From NCBI RefSeq assembly GCF_042682915.1, contig NZ_JBHUIW010000004.1, positions 62,001 to 126,000 of the forward strand: a DNA stretch of 64,000 nucleotides, written 5' to 3'. This DNA comes from Rhodoplanes azumiensis (GTDB lineage: Bacteria; Pseudomonadota; Alphaproteobacteria; Rhizobiales; Xanthobacteraceae). Shown one piece after another: positions 34,195-42,319 of the stretch (the first letter of the stretch is position 1; every line of letters starts with the position of its first letter). A program made the position numbers and the translations under genes. The notes beneath the pieces are model-generated. The model was not told the DNA's origin. It saw nothing but the letters and a program-made list of their open reading frames with translations, and made no database searches.

Positions 34195-34647
34195 TCACTC
34201 CGCCCGCCCGTTGCCGTGCGGCCGGCCGCTCGCCGGCGCCGGTCCCCAGCGGTTCGGCCCCGGCGTGCCGGGTCGGAAGCCGAGATCGACGATGAGGGCG
34301 AGCGCGAAGATCAGCCACGGCACGGTGAGCACCAGGAGGAGCGCGCTGGGTTCCTCCGACGTTCCCGCCGCACCGATCACGAACAGGAAATCGATGACGA
34401 CGCTGATCGCGAAGAACGCGCCGGGGATCACGGTCGGCATGCCGCGGTCGTGGCCGCGCTTCGCCATGATGGCGAATTCGGGATAGCTGAAGGCCAGGCT
34501 GACGATCGAGGTGAGCCGCTCGCCCTCGATGGCGGCGGCGATGGCGTGGCAGCCGAGCTCCACGGCCATCACGGCGACGAGGGCGATCCAGAAGGTCTTG
34601 CGGCCGATGCGGCCGTCGAACCCGAACAGGACGTCATGCCAGCTCAT
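34195..34647 (-). CDS. DUF805 small membrane protein
   Basis: 150 residues with three to four hydrophobic segments and the DUF805 hallmarks FDGRIGRKTFWIAL near the start, AKRGHDRGM in the middle and GTPGPNRWGP at the C-terminus. Molecular role is unknown; the family is common and often near cell-envelope genes. Lies five bases upstream of dapE and on the same strand, so co-transcription is likely. Confidence 0.88.
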   Translation of the reverse strand: MSWHDVLFGFDGRIGRKTFWIALVAVMAVELGCHAIAAAIEGERLTSIVSLAFSYPEFAIMAKRGHDRGMPTVIPGAFFAISVVIDFLFVIGAAGTSEEPSALLLVLTVPWLIFALALIVDLGFRPGTPGPNRWGPAPASGRPHGNGRAE

Positions 34648-34674
34648 GTCGTCCCCCAGCTCGCTGCGTCAGCC

Positions 34675-34780
34675 GTCATTCCGGGGCGCACCGACGGTGC
34701 GAACCCGGAATCCACCGCCAACCACTGAACTTTTGGCTGGAGTCCGGGTCCGGCGCTGCGCGCCGTCCCGGAACGACAGC
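34675..34780. repeat. Palindromic intergenic repeat, family C (copy 2)
   Basis: GTCATTCCGGGGCGCACC, GACGGTGCGAACCCGGAATCCA on the left, and GGCTGGAGTCCGGGTCCGGCGC, TGCGCGCCGTCCCGGAACGAC on the right, around about 20 unique bases. Lies between DUF805 and dapD. Confidence 0.8.
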
Positions 34781-34829
34781 CGTCTCGTCGACCGAAGCAT
34801 GCCCCGCCTGCCGCCGTAGAGCCGCGGCA

Positions 34830-35675
34830 TCAGTCCCGCAAAAGCTCGTTGATCGAGGTCTTCGAGCGGGTCTTCTCGTCGACGCGCTTGACGATCACGG
34901 CGCAGTAGAGGCCGGGCCCCGGCGTGCCGTCCGGGAACGGCTTGCCCGGCATGGTGCCCGACACCACGACCGAATAGGGCGGCACCTCGCCCATGAACAC
35001 CTCGCCGGTGGCGCGATCGACGATCTTGGTCGAGGCGCCGAGATAGACGCCCATCGAGAGCACCGAGCCCCGGCGCACGATCACGCCCTCGGCGACCTCG
35101 GCGCGGGCGCCGATGAAGCAGTCGTCCTCGATGATCACCGGGCCGGCCTGCAGCGGCTCCAGCACGCCGCCGATGCCGGCGCCGCCGGAGATGTGGCAGT
35201 TGCTCCCGATCTGGGCGCAGGAGCCGACCGTCGCCCAGGTGTCGATCATGGTGCCGGTGTCGACGAAGGCGCCGAGATTGACGAAGGACGGCATCAGCAC
35301 GACGCCCGGCGCGATATAGGCCGAGCGCCGGACGACACAGCCGGGCACAGCGCGGAAGCCGGCATCGCGAAACTGCGCCTCGCTCCAGCCGTCGAACTTG
35401 GACGGCACCTTGTCCCACCAGCCGGACCGGCCGGGGCCGCCCGGGATGACCGTCATGTCGGCGAGGCGGAACGAGAGCAGGACCGCCTTCTTCAGCCATT
35501 GGTTGACCCGCCAGGAGCCGTCGGCCTGCTTCTCGGCGACCCGCTCCTCGCCGCGGTCGAGCAGGCGCAGCGCCCGGTCGACGGCGTCACGCACCGCGCC
35601 CGTGGTGTTCGGGCCGAACTCGGCGCGGCGCTCGAACGCCTCGTCGATGGTCTTGGCGAGCTCTGCATGCGACAT
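34830..35675 (-). CDS. dapD: 2,3,4,5-tetrahydropyridine-2,6-dicarboxylate N-succinyltransferase
   Basis: Succinylates tetrahydrodipicolinate using succinyl-CoA, the step before DapC/DapE in the succinylase branch. 281 residues: an alpha-helical N-terminus followed by a left-handed beta-helix of hexapeptide repeats (IAPGVVLMPSFVNLGAFVDTGTMID in parts, ATVGSCAQIGSNCHISGGAGIGG in parts) and the C-terminal extension KTRSKTSINELLRD. Length and start at MSHAELAKTIDEAFERR agree with the family. Confidence 0.97.
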   Translation of the reverse strand: MSHAELAKTIDEAFERRAEFGPNTTGAVRDAVDRALRLLDRGEERVAEKQADGSWRVNQWLKKAVLLSFRLADMTVIPGGPGRSGWWDKVPSKFDGWSEAQFRDAGFRAVPGCVVRRSAYIAPGVVLMPSFVNLGAFVDTGTMIDTWATVGSCAQIGSNCHISGGAGIGGVLEPLQAGPVIIEDDCFIGARAEVAEGVIVRRGSVLSMGVYLGASTKIVDRATGEVFMGEVPPYSVVVSGTMPGKPFPDGTPGPGLYCAVIVKRVDEKTRSKTSINELLRD

Positions 35676-35785
35676 GCGGCAATCCTCGAAAATCGCAATG
35701 GCGGCCGCCTTGTCGGTGCAGGCCGGCCGTCTGTCAAGGGCGCCGGGGCGGCGCCCGGCGCAGGTCCGCCGAGCGGCGTGACGCG

Positions 35786-36499
35786 CTACGGAAGCCGCTG
35801 CAGGAAGCCGGTCAGGTCGTCGGTGACGTGGTCGACATGGTCGGCGTCGTGGCCTTCCAGCTCCCAGTACTCGCGGACCACCTCGCGGGTCTTCTCCGGC
35901 ACCACCAGCACCGTGACCATGCCGAGCCGGTGAGGCACCGCGAGGTTGCGGGCCAGATCCTCGAACAGCGCGGCCTTGGTCGGGTCGACGCCGTGGCGCG
36001 CCAGGAACTTGTCGTAGACCTCGGGAAACGGCTTCGGCGACAGCTCGCCGGCGACGATGTCGAACACGTCCTCGAAGCAGTGGTCGATCTCGAGCTTGGC
36101 CAGCACGGCGGCGGCGTGGCGGCGGGTGCCGTTGGTGAGGATCAGCTTTCGCCCCGGCAGGCGCTCGATCGCGGCGCCCAGCGCCGGGTTGGGCTCCAGC
36201 GGCGAATGGTCGATCTCGTGCACATAGGCGAGGAAGTCGTCCGCCTTCATGCCGTGCTCGATCATCAACCCGCGCATGCTGGTGCCGAAGCGCTTGTAGT
36301 AGTCCTTCTGCACCCGGAACGCCTCGTCGTGGGTGACGGCGAGGAAGTTCGCGATGTAGTCGCGGATGCGCACGTCGACCTGCTGCCACAGGTTGAGGTG
36401 ATGAGGATAGAGCGTGTTGTCGAGGTCGAACACCCAGGTCTCGACATGGTCGAAGGATCGGGGCGCGACGGCGGGGGCTTGCGGCTCGGTGGCGGACAT
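35786..36499 (-). CDS. HAD-family pyrimidine 5'-nucleotidase
   Basis: 237 residues from MSATEPQAPA. HAD motif I WVFDLDNTLYPHH (DxD), motif II KLILTNGTRRHA, motif III lysine in LSPKPFPEVYDKF and motif IV FEDLARNL. This arrangement is typical of the SDT1/PHM8-like pyrimidine 5'-nucleotidase subfamily, conserved next to dapD in Hyphomicrobiales. A start 36 bases upstream is also open. Likely substrates are UMP/CMP, by family only. Confidence 0.85.
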   Translation of the reverse strand: MSATEPQAPAVAPRSFDHVETWVFDLDNTLYPHHLNLWQQVDVRIRDYIANFLAVTHDEAFRVQKDYYKRFGTSMRGLMIEHGMKADDFLAYVHEIDHSPLEPNPALGAAIERLPGRKLILTNGTRRHAAAVLAKLEIDHCFEDVFDIVAGELSPKPFPEVYDKFLARHGVDPTKAALFEDLARNLAVPHRLGMVTVLVVPEKTREVVREYWELEGHDADHVDHVTDDLTGFLQRLP

Positions 36500-36560
36500 G
36501 GCCCCGTGTTTAGCCCGATCGCAGCAAGGCGTCACGCCTCACGCGCCGGACCCGCGGCGC

Positions 36561-37595
36561 TCACTCGCGGAACCGGACCGTGGTCGCCGGCTGGGCGGTG
36601 AGGTCGATGGTGGCGAAGCCGGTGGCGTCGAGGCCGGCCCCGACGCAGTCCTTGTGGTCGGAGAGCTCGAAGCGCGCCTCGCGGGTGCACAGGGTGATGT
36701 CGCCGCCCCAGGAGAGCCGCCCGGTGCCGGTGCCGCCCCGCACCGGCTGGCCGTCGCGGTCGACCGCCTCGCCGAAGCTGTAGAGCCGGCGCGGCTTGCC
36801 GTCGAGGTCGGGCCGCAGGCACTTGCCGGGCTCGATTCGGTACCAGCCACGGGCGACGATGCCGCGCCGCTCGTCGGTGCCGACGGCGGCCAGCACGGCG
36901 TAGCGCGTGTCGTTGCACCAGGAGAAGCCGGTCGCGGCCGGTTGCTGGACGGTCTCGATCAGCCGGTCGAACAGGTCCGGGGCATCCTTGGCCTGGGGGG
37001 CGAGCCCGCGGTCCTTGAGGAACTGGGCGATGGCGGCCTCGGTCTTCGGGCCGGTGACGCCGTCGACCGGGTTGGCGTCGTAGCCGGCCATCACCAGAAG
37101 CCGCTGGATGCCGGCGAGACGGGCCTGCTCCTCGGAATACTCGGCCTCCTCGGCGAGCGCCGCCACGAGGCCCGTGACACCGCCCGCGGCACCGCCCTCT
37201 TGCGTCTCGGACGGCTTGACGGCGGTGAAGCGGGCGAAGCGCTGCGGCGGCCGGCAGGCGCGTGCCGCCGCGATGACGAAGTCGCCGTCGGCGATGCACA
37301 GGTCGGCGTGGCCGCTCTGCGGCTCCGGCGACGGGCCGTAGACCGGCAGGGCGCGGGCGTGGAGGAAGATCCGCTCGGCCTCGACCGTGCCCTGCAGCAC
37401 CCCCCGACACTGGCCGGGATCGAGCCGGAACCAGCCGCGCGTCGCGGTCGCGCCCTTCTCCTCGAGCCCGAGCGCGGCCTCGACCACGAAGCTGAGGCGG
37501 TTGCAGATCGTCAGGTCGGCCCGGGCCGGGCCGGCCGCCAGCGCGGAGAGCGCCAGGACGGCGGCGCCCCTGGCGGTCGCACCCCTGCGTGTCAT
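36561..37595 (-). CDS. Exported protein with two DUF1036 domains around a peptidoglycan-binding-like module
   Basis: 344 residues with a signal peptide (cleavage near ARA-DL, about residue 26). First DUF1036 domain at about 27-120 (LTICNRLSFVVEAALG, TRGWFRLDPGQCRGVL), second at about 245-344 (FSWCNDTRYAVLAAVG, ARGWYRIEPGKCLRPD); the segment GIQRLLVMAGYDANPVDGVTGPKTEAAIAQFL (in parts, about 185-220) resembles a PG_binding_1 repeat. Paired cysteines in each DUF1036 unit fit an oxidised periplasmic protein. Function unknown; the centre suggests cell-wall association. Confidence 0.75.
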   Translation of the reverse strand: MTRRGATARGAAVLALSALAAGPARADLTICNRLSFVVEAALGLEEKGATATRGWFRLDPGQCRGVLQGTVEAERIFLHARALPVYGPSPEPQSGHADLCIADGDFVIAAARACRPPQRFARFTAVKPSETQEGGAAGGVTGLVAALAEEAEYSEEQARLAGIQRLLVMAGYDANPVDGVTGPKTEAAIAQFLKDRGLAPQAKDAPDLFDRLIETVQQPAATGFSWCNDTRYAVLAAVGTDERRGIVARGWYRIEPGKCLRPDLDGKPRRLYSFGEAVDRDGQPVRGGTGTGRLSWGGDITLCTREARFELSDHKDCVGAGLDATGFATIDLTAQPATTVRFRE

Positions 37596-37707
37596 GGCGC
37601 CCCTCCGGCCCGATGATTCGATCTCGGAAGAAGGGATGAATCGCCGGCGTCGCGAGGGCAAGGGCCCGCGTTCGGCCGTCGATCGACGGCGACCGCAGCA
37701 TCCTGGG

Positions 37708-37917
37708 CTCACCCCCCTCCCCATCCCTCCCCCAACCCAAGTCGGGCCTGCCCGACTTGGGCAGGATGATGCGCACCCCGGCGAGCCCGGGGTGCGTGGG
37801 GGAGGGAGCCGGTTGAGGCAAGCGCAAGACGACGCTCGGGTCGACAGCCGATTGAGAGAGCTCGCGGCTCTTGCGTTCCCTCCCCCCTTGTGGGGGAGGG
37901 ACAGGGAGGGGGTGAGC
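37708..37917. repeat. Composite palindromic intergenic repeat, family D (copy 1)
   Basis: Inverted copies of a pyrimidine-rich unit: CACCCCCCTCCCCATCCC on the left and CAGGGAGGGGGTGAG on the right, with CCCTCCCCC/GGGGGAGGGA stems. The left copy carries an insert of two perfect hairpins (AAGTCGGGC/GCCCGACTT and GCACCCCGG/CCGGGGTGC). The intervening 60-70 bases are unique. It fills most of the 363-base gap upstream of the DUF1036 gene. A second copy is at 61045-61218. Confidence 0.8.
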
Positions 37918-37958
37918 CCCGCCCTCGAGCCTGTGTTTCGATCAGCAGCGGATTCCGC

Positions 37959-39572
37959 TCAATGCACCGCGGCGTGGCGCTCGGCCGGCGCGGCGGGCGG
38001 CACGACCGTGGCGTCCAGCTCGGCGATGCGGCGGTCGATCGCCGCGACGGCGTGGCGCGAGAACGGGCCGAGATGCAGGTAGAACGCCATCAGGAGCACG
38101 ATGTAGCGCAGCGCCCCGGGGTTCGACTTCGCCACCTCGACAAAGACCTTCCAGAACGGCTCGCGCGCCTCCGGCACGGCGCGGATGATCTGGTGCACGG
38201 CCTCGATGCCGCCGAGCCGCTTGCGCGGATCGCCGTCGGGCAATTCGCGCGGGCGTCCCGAGCGGTCCATCATCGATGCGAGCCGGGACAGCCGGCCCGC
38301 ATAGGCGACCGGATCGAACACGGTCTGCAGGATGGTGCGGTAGTCGACCAGAATGTCACGCAGTGGCCGGAGCGTGTCGAAGTTGCAGCCGAGCGTGCAC
38401 TGGTCGCCGCCGGTCTCGACATGCATCACGTCGTGGCCCGGATGCAGCCGGCCCTCCTTCTCCAGGCGCCGCGTGAGCTGAGTGCCGGGCAGCGCGTAGA
38501 GAAGCCCGACCATGCAGACGGGAATCGCCGTCTCCTCGATGAAGTCCGTCATCGAATCGGCGATCGACACCTTCTCGGTGTCGAAGCCGACGATGAAGCC
38601 GGCCGTCACGAACATGCCGTAGCCGTAGATCTTGTGGATGCACTCGGCGATGTTGCGCTTGGTGTTCTGCTTCTTGCGCATCTGCACCAGCGTCTCGGGA
38701 TCCGGGCTCTCGATGCCGACGAAGACGGCGAAGAAGTTCGCGTCCTTCATGGCCTGCATCATCTCGTCGTCGTCGGCGAGATTGATCGACGCCTCGGTCG
38801 AGAACTCGAACGGGAAGCCGCGCTCCCGCTGCGAGGCGGTGAGGCGCGGCATCAGGGTGCGGATGTTCTTCTTGTTGCCGATGAAGTTGTCGTCGACGAA
38901 GTCGACATGGCCGCGCCAGCCGGCGTCGTGCAGCGCTTGCAGCTCGGCGAGAATCTGATCGTTCGTCTTGGTCCGCGGCACCCGCCCGTAGAGCTCGATG
39001 ATGTCGCAGAACTCGCAGGTGAACGGGCAGCCGCGGGCGTACTGGACGCCGATGTAGAGGTAGTGATCGAGCTTCAGGAGATCCCAGCGCGGCAGCGGCG
39101 TCTTGGTGATGTCGGCCTGGTATTTCTCGGCCGTGAACACGCCCTTGCGCTCGCCGCGCTCCCACGCCGCGATGAAGGCGTCGATGACCAGCTCGGCCTC
39201 GCCGATCACCTGGAAGTCGGCCTTCGCGTAGAGATGCGGGCTCGACGACACGTCGGGACCGCCGACGCAGACCGGCTTGCCGTGCCGGTGCGCGACGTCG
39301 ATCAGATGGAGGAAGTCCGGCTGCTGGTTGAGCATGCCGCCGATCATCACCAGATCGGCCCAGGCGATGTCGCCGTCCGCGAGCGTCTCGGTGTTGCGGT
39401 TGACGAGCCGCACCTCCCAGTGGGGCGGCAGCATCGCGGCGACCGTGATCAGCCCGAGCGGCGCCGCCGGATACCGGGCGCCGACCAGCTCACAAGCCGC
39501 CTTGTAGTGCCAGAACGAGTTCGCGATGAACTCGGGATAGATCATCAGGACGCGGGTGGAGCGCGCAGTCAC
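37959..39572 (-). CDS. B12-binding/radical SAM protein (DUF4070 family)
   Basis: About 537 residues: an N-terminal cobalamin-binding-like domain (RVLMIYPEF, GLITVAAMLPPHWEVRLVN, MIGGMLNQQPD, KPVCVGGPDVSSSP), a radical SAM core with C-x3-C-x2-C in ARGCPFTCEFCDIIELYG, and a C-terminal DUF4070 region. The architecture is that of class B methyltransferases; hopanoid C2-methylase HpnP has a similar layout, but no hopanoid gene lies nearby, so this is only a suggestion. The GTG at 39572 (preceded by GGAGAGG) is preferred; an ATG at 39605 is the alternative. Confidence 0.75.
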   Translation of the reverse strand: MTARSTRVLMIYPEFIANSFWHYKAACELVGARYPAAPLGLITVAAMLPPHWEVRLVNRNTETLADGDIAWADLVMIGGMLNQQPDFLHLIDVAHRHGKPVCVGGPDVSSSPHLYAKADFQVIGEAELVIDAFIAAWERGERKGVFTAEKYQADITKTPLPRWDLLKLDHYLYIGVQYARGCPFTCEFCDIIELYGRVPRTKTNDQILAELQALHDAGWRGHVDFVDDNFIGNKKNIRTLMPRLTASQRERGFPFEFSTEASINLADDDEMMQAMKDANFFAVFVGIESPDPETLVQMRKKQNTKRNIAECIHKIYGYGMFVTAGFIVGFDTEKVSIADSMTDFIEETAIPVCMVGLLYALPGTQLTRRLEKEGRLHPGHDVMHVETGGDQCTLGCNFDTLRPLRDILVDYRTILQTVFDPVAYAGRLSRLASMMDRSGRPRELPDGDPRKRLGGIEAVHQIIRAVPEAREPFWKVFVEVAKSNPGALRYIVLLMAFYLHLGPFSRHAVAAIDRRIAELDATVVPPAAPAERHAAVH

Positions 39573-39826
39573 GTCGGACCTCTCCGTGGCGGGCAGCAGC
39601 AACATCCGGAAACGTTGCGGCACCTTGCACGGATCGATCCGCACACTCAAGCGTCGAAGCCACCGCCCCGCCGGATTGGTCGCGGCGCGCGGCGAATGGG
39701 TTCGGACGACGGCGAATTTCCGGCTGTGACGGGACGCCGCGGTAGCATGGCACGCCGTCAATCGGCGCACGGCGGAGCGCGGGATCGGACGCGTCTCGTG
39801 GGCAGCGACTCGCGACTGAGCTGACC

Positions 39827-39846
39827 GTCCCCGCTTCCGCGGGGAC
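39827..39846. repeat. Short perfect hairpin in the radical SAM-argB gap
   Basis: GTCCCCGC, loop TTCC, GCGGGGAC: eight perfect base pairs without a T-tract on either strand. A related CGCGAAGGCGGGGATCC element occurs near 52908-52928. It is more likely a small dispersed palindrome than a factor-independent terminator. The rest of the 39573-39918 gap shows nothing recognisable. Confidence 0.5.
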
Positions 39847-39918
39847 GAGCAAAGGATGGGTCAAGGTGGACGAGCGACTAGTCCATCCAGGTGAGGCCGG
39901 ACGATATCGGCCTCGAAC

Positions 39919-40803
39919 TCACCGGTGGATCAGCGTACCGGCGCCGTGGTCGGTCAACAGTTCGAGCAGCACCGCATGCTCGACCTTGCCGTCGAGGATG
40001 ACGACACCCTCGACGCCAGCTTCCAGCGCGTAGATGCAGGTCTCGACCTTCGGGATCATGCCGCCCGAGATGGTGCCGTCGGCGATCAGGCGGCGGGCGT
40101 CGTCGATCGACAGCTCCTTGATGAGCTGTTTCGACTTGTCGAGCACGCCTGGCACGTCGGTGAGCAGCAACAGGCGCTTGGCCTTCAGCGCACCCGCGAC
40201 CGCGCCGGCGAACGTGTCGGCGTTGACGTTGTAGGTGCCGCCCCCGGCCGCGGTGGCGACCGGCGCCAGCACCGGGATGAGCTGCTTGCCGAGGATCTCG
40301 TCGAGCACCGTGGTGTCGACCTGGTCGGGCTCGCCGACGAAGCCGAGATCGACGATCTGCTCGATCGCCGAGCCGGGATCGACCACGGTGCGGCTGACCT
40401 TGCGGGCCGTCACCATGTTGCCGTCCTTGCCGCACAGGCCGACCGCCTTGCCGCCCGCCTCGTTGATGTAGCCGACGATCTGCTTGTTGATCGAGCCGGC
40501 GAGCACCATCTCGACGACCTCGATGGTCGCCGCGTCGGTGATCCGCAGCCCCGCCGCGAACTCCGACTTGATGCCGAGGCGCTTCAACATCTCGCCGATC
40601 TGCGGGCCACCGCCGTGCACCACCACCGGATTGATGGCGGTCTGCTCGAGCAGCACGATGTCGCGAGCGAAGCTCTTGGCGCCGGCCTCCTCGCCCATGG
40701 CGTGGCCGCCGTACTTCACCACGACGATCTCCTCGTCGTAGCGCTGCATGTGCGGCAGCGCCTCGATCAGCACGCGGGCGATGTCGTGAGGCGACACGGT
40801 CAT
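39919..40803 (-). CDS. argB: Acetylglutamate kinase
   Basis: Second step of arginine synthesis: phosphorylates N-acetylglutamate. 294 residues of the amino-acid kinase fold: VVVKYGGHAMG (ATP-binding lysine), INPVVVHGGGPQIGEMLKRLG, GLRITDAATIEVVEMVLAG, GKDGNM, and a C-terminal TDVPGVLD...GGMIPKVETC pair of nucleotide/substrate loops. Arginine-feedback types have a longer N-terminal helix, which is partly present (SPHDIARVLIEALPHMQRY). Confidence 0.97.
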   Translation of the reverse strand: MTVSPHDIARVLIEALPHMQRYDEEIVVVKYGGHAMGEEAGAKSFARDIVLLEQTAINPVVVHGGGPQIGEMLKRLGIKSEFAAGLRITDAATIEVVEMVLAGSINKQIVGYINEAGGKAVGLCGKDGNMVTARKVSRTVVDPGSAIEQIVDLGFVGEPDQVDTTVLDEILGKQLIPVLAPVATAAGGGTYNVNADTFAGAVAGALKAKRLLLLTDVPGVLDKSKQLIKELSIDDARRLIADGTISGGMIPKVETCIYALEAGVEGVVILDGKVEHAVLLELLTDHGAGTLIHR

Positions 40804-40924
40804 GGCGGATCCTCGGGGCAGGCGAAACGGACGCGCGGCCGGACCGGCGCGCCGGCCGGGTTTTACCGGGCCGCGGGCCTGTCGAAAAGCCCGGATTCGG
40901 CGCAGCCGGACCGCGCCGGACGCC

Positions 40925-41293
40925 TCAGCCGCGCACCATCCGCACGGCGGCGGCGACCGCCAGCGTCAGCCAGCTCAGGATCAGGAGGCTGCCGCCGGTC
41001 GGCGCCGCCATCGGGAACAGGCGGTTGCCGACGAAGGCGCGCAGCGTGATGTCGCCGGCGAAGAACACGGTGCCGAGCACGAAGCCGATCAGCGCGGCGA
41101 GCGCCAGCGGCCTGAAGGTCAGACCGGCCGCGACCGCGGCGGTGCCGCCGAGCAGCGCGGCGGCGTGGACCATCAGGATCTGGGCGGCGCTGTCGAGCCC
41201 GGCGCCGGGCGCCGCATGCGCCGCCGCCGCCGCGAGCGCCACCCCGGCCGCGCCCATCACGCCGGCGACGAGGACGAAGAACTGGAGGGTCAT
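40925..41293 (-). CDS. DUF423 membrane protein (YgdD-like)
   Basis: 122 residues with four hydrophobic segments. AAAAHAAPG near the first helix, MVHAAALLGG, FVLGTVFFAGDITLRAF and APTGGSLLILSW are the conserved DUF423 positions. Function unknown. The ATG at 41293 has GGAG six bases upstream; a GTG at 41305 is in frame but lacks such a site. Confidence 0.85.
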   Translation of the reverse strand: MTLQFFVLVAGVMGAAGVALAAAAAHAAPGAGLDSAAQILMVHAAALLGGTAAVAAGLTFRPLALAALIGFVLGTVFFAGDITLRAFVGNRLFPMAAPTGGSLLILSWLTLAVAAAVRMVRG

Positions 41294-41342
41294 GAAGGGC
41301 TCCACTGAAAGGCACGCGTCGGTCGTTTCCGGCTCGGCGGCG

Positions 41343-41432
41343 CAGCCGTCGAGACCTGGAATCCAGCCCCGTCCGGGGCGCCTTCCTTATGGCTGGATTC
41401 CGGGTTCGCCGCTACGCGGCGCCCCGGAAAGA
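41343..41432. repeat. Palindromic intergenic repeat, family C (copy 3)
   Basis: Left half CTGGAATCCAGCCCCGTCCGGGG is degenerate; right half GGCTGGATTCCGGGTTCGCC, GCTACGCGGC, GCCCCGGAAAGAC matches copies 1 and 2. Lies between engB and the DUF423 gene. Confidence 0.7.
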
Positions 41433-41452
41433 CGCGCCCCTCGCCGCCTCCC

Positions 41453-42124
41453 TCACCGCGCCTCGCTCATCAGCCGGGCGACGGCGGCGCGCATCTCGCC
41501 GATGCCGGCGCCGGTGCGCGAGGCGGTGACGAGGATGCCCGGATAGGCGGCGGTGCGCGTCTTCAGCGCCGCCTCGGTCGCGGCCGTGACGGCGGCGAGC
41601 TCGGCGGGCTTGGGCTGGTCGGCCTTGGTGAGCACCACCTGGTAGCTGACCGCGCTTTCGTCCAGGAGATCGAGCACCGGCGCGTCGGTGTCCTTCAGGC
41701 CGTGGCGGGCGTCGATCAGCACATAGACACGGGCGAGGTTTTGGCGGCCGCGCAGATAGGCGCGGATCAGCTCGGTCCAGGCGGCGACCTTGGCCTTGGG
41801 GGCCGCGGCATAGCCGTAGCCCGGCATGTCGACGAGGCGGAGCCGCTCGCCCGCCGTGAAGAAGATCAGCTCCTGGGTCCGGCCCGGCGTCTGCGACGTG
41901 CGGGCGAGGCCCTCGCGGCCCGTGAGCGCATTGACGAGGCTCGATTTACCGACGTTGGAGCGCCCCGCGAAGGCGATCTCGACGCCGAACATTTTCGGCA
42001 GCGCCCCCATGGTCGCGGCCGCCGCCATGAACTGCCAGTCGACGGCGAAGAGTTTTCGCCCGGCCGACATCTCGGCGGGCGTGAACGGGGCGGGCACGAC
42101 GGGGGCGATCGGTGAGTCGGACAT
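41453..42124 (-). CDS. engB: Ribosome biogenesis GTPase EngB/YsxC (YihA)
   Basis: Small essential GTPase for large-subunit assembly. 223 residues: G1 FAGRSNVGKSSLVNAL, G2 region TSQTPGRTQELIFF, G3 VDMPGYGYAAAPK, G4 VVLTKADQPKP and G5 VTASRTGAGI. The TPGRTQ and PGYG segments are EngB-specific. Start taken at MSDSPIAPVVPAP; the open frame upstream runs into repeat DNA. Downstream of yidC as in related genomes. Confidence 0.95.
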   Translation of the reverse strand: MSDSPIAPVVPAPFTPAEMSAGRKLFAVDWQFMAAAATMGALPKMFGVEIAFAGRSNVGKSSLVNALTGREGLARTSQTPGRTQELIFFTAGERLRLVDMPGYGYAAAPKAKVAAWTELIRAYLRGRQNLARVYVLIDARHGLKDTDAPVLDLLDESAVSYQVVLTKADQPKPAELAAVTAATEAALKTRTAAYPGILVTASRTGAGIGEMRAAVARLMSEAR

Positions 42125-42149
42125 GATGACATCTCGGCTCGGCTGGTCG

Positions 42150-42300
42150 TCGTCTCCCGGGCGCGGCGCAGCACGCAGCGAAGCGGAGTGGGGCGCCGCC
42201 GACCCGGACCCCATCGGCGCCGGCCTTGAAGCACTGGACCCCGGCTCGACGCTGCCCCGGCCTGGCGGGCCGGCACAGCGCGTCGGCGGCACGAAGCAGG
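42150..42300. repeat. Imperfect inverted-repeat element, family E, between yidC and engB
   Basis: CTCCCGGGCGCGGCGCAGCA, CGCAGCGAAGCGGAGTGGGG, CGCCGCCGACCCGG on the left resemble the dispersed elements that mark alphaproteobacterial intergenic DNA; CCCCGGCTCGACGCTGCCCCGG, GGCCGGCACAGCG and GGCACGAAGCAGGGGAGCGC follow. Only one copy in this window, so the family assignment rests on general resemblance. Confidence 0.4.
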
Positions 42301-42319
42301 GGAGCGCGGCGGCCGCGCC

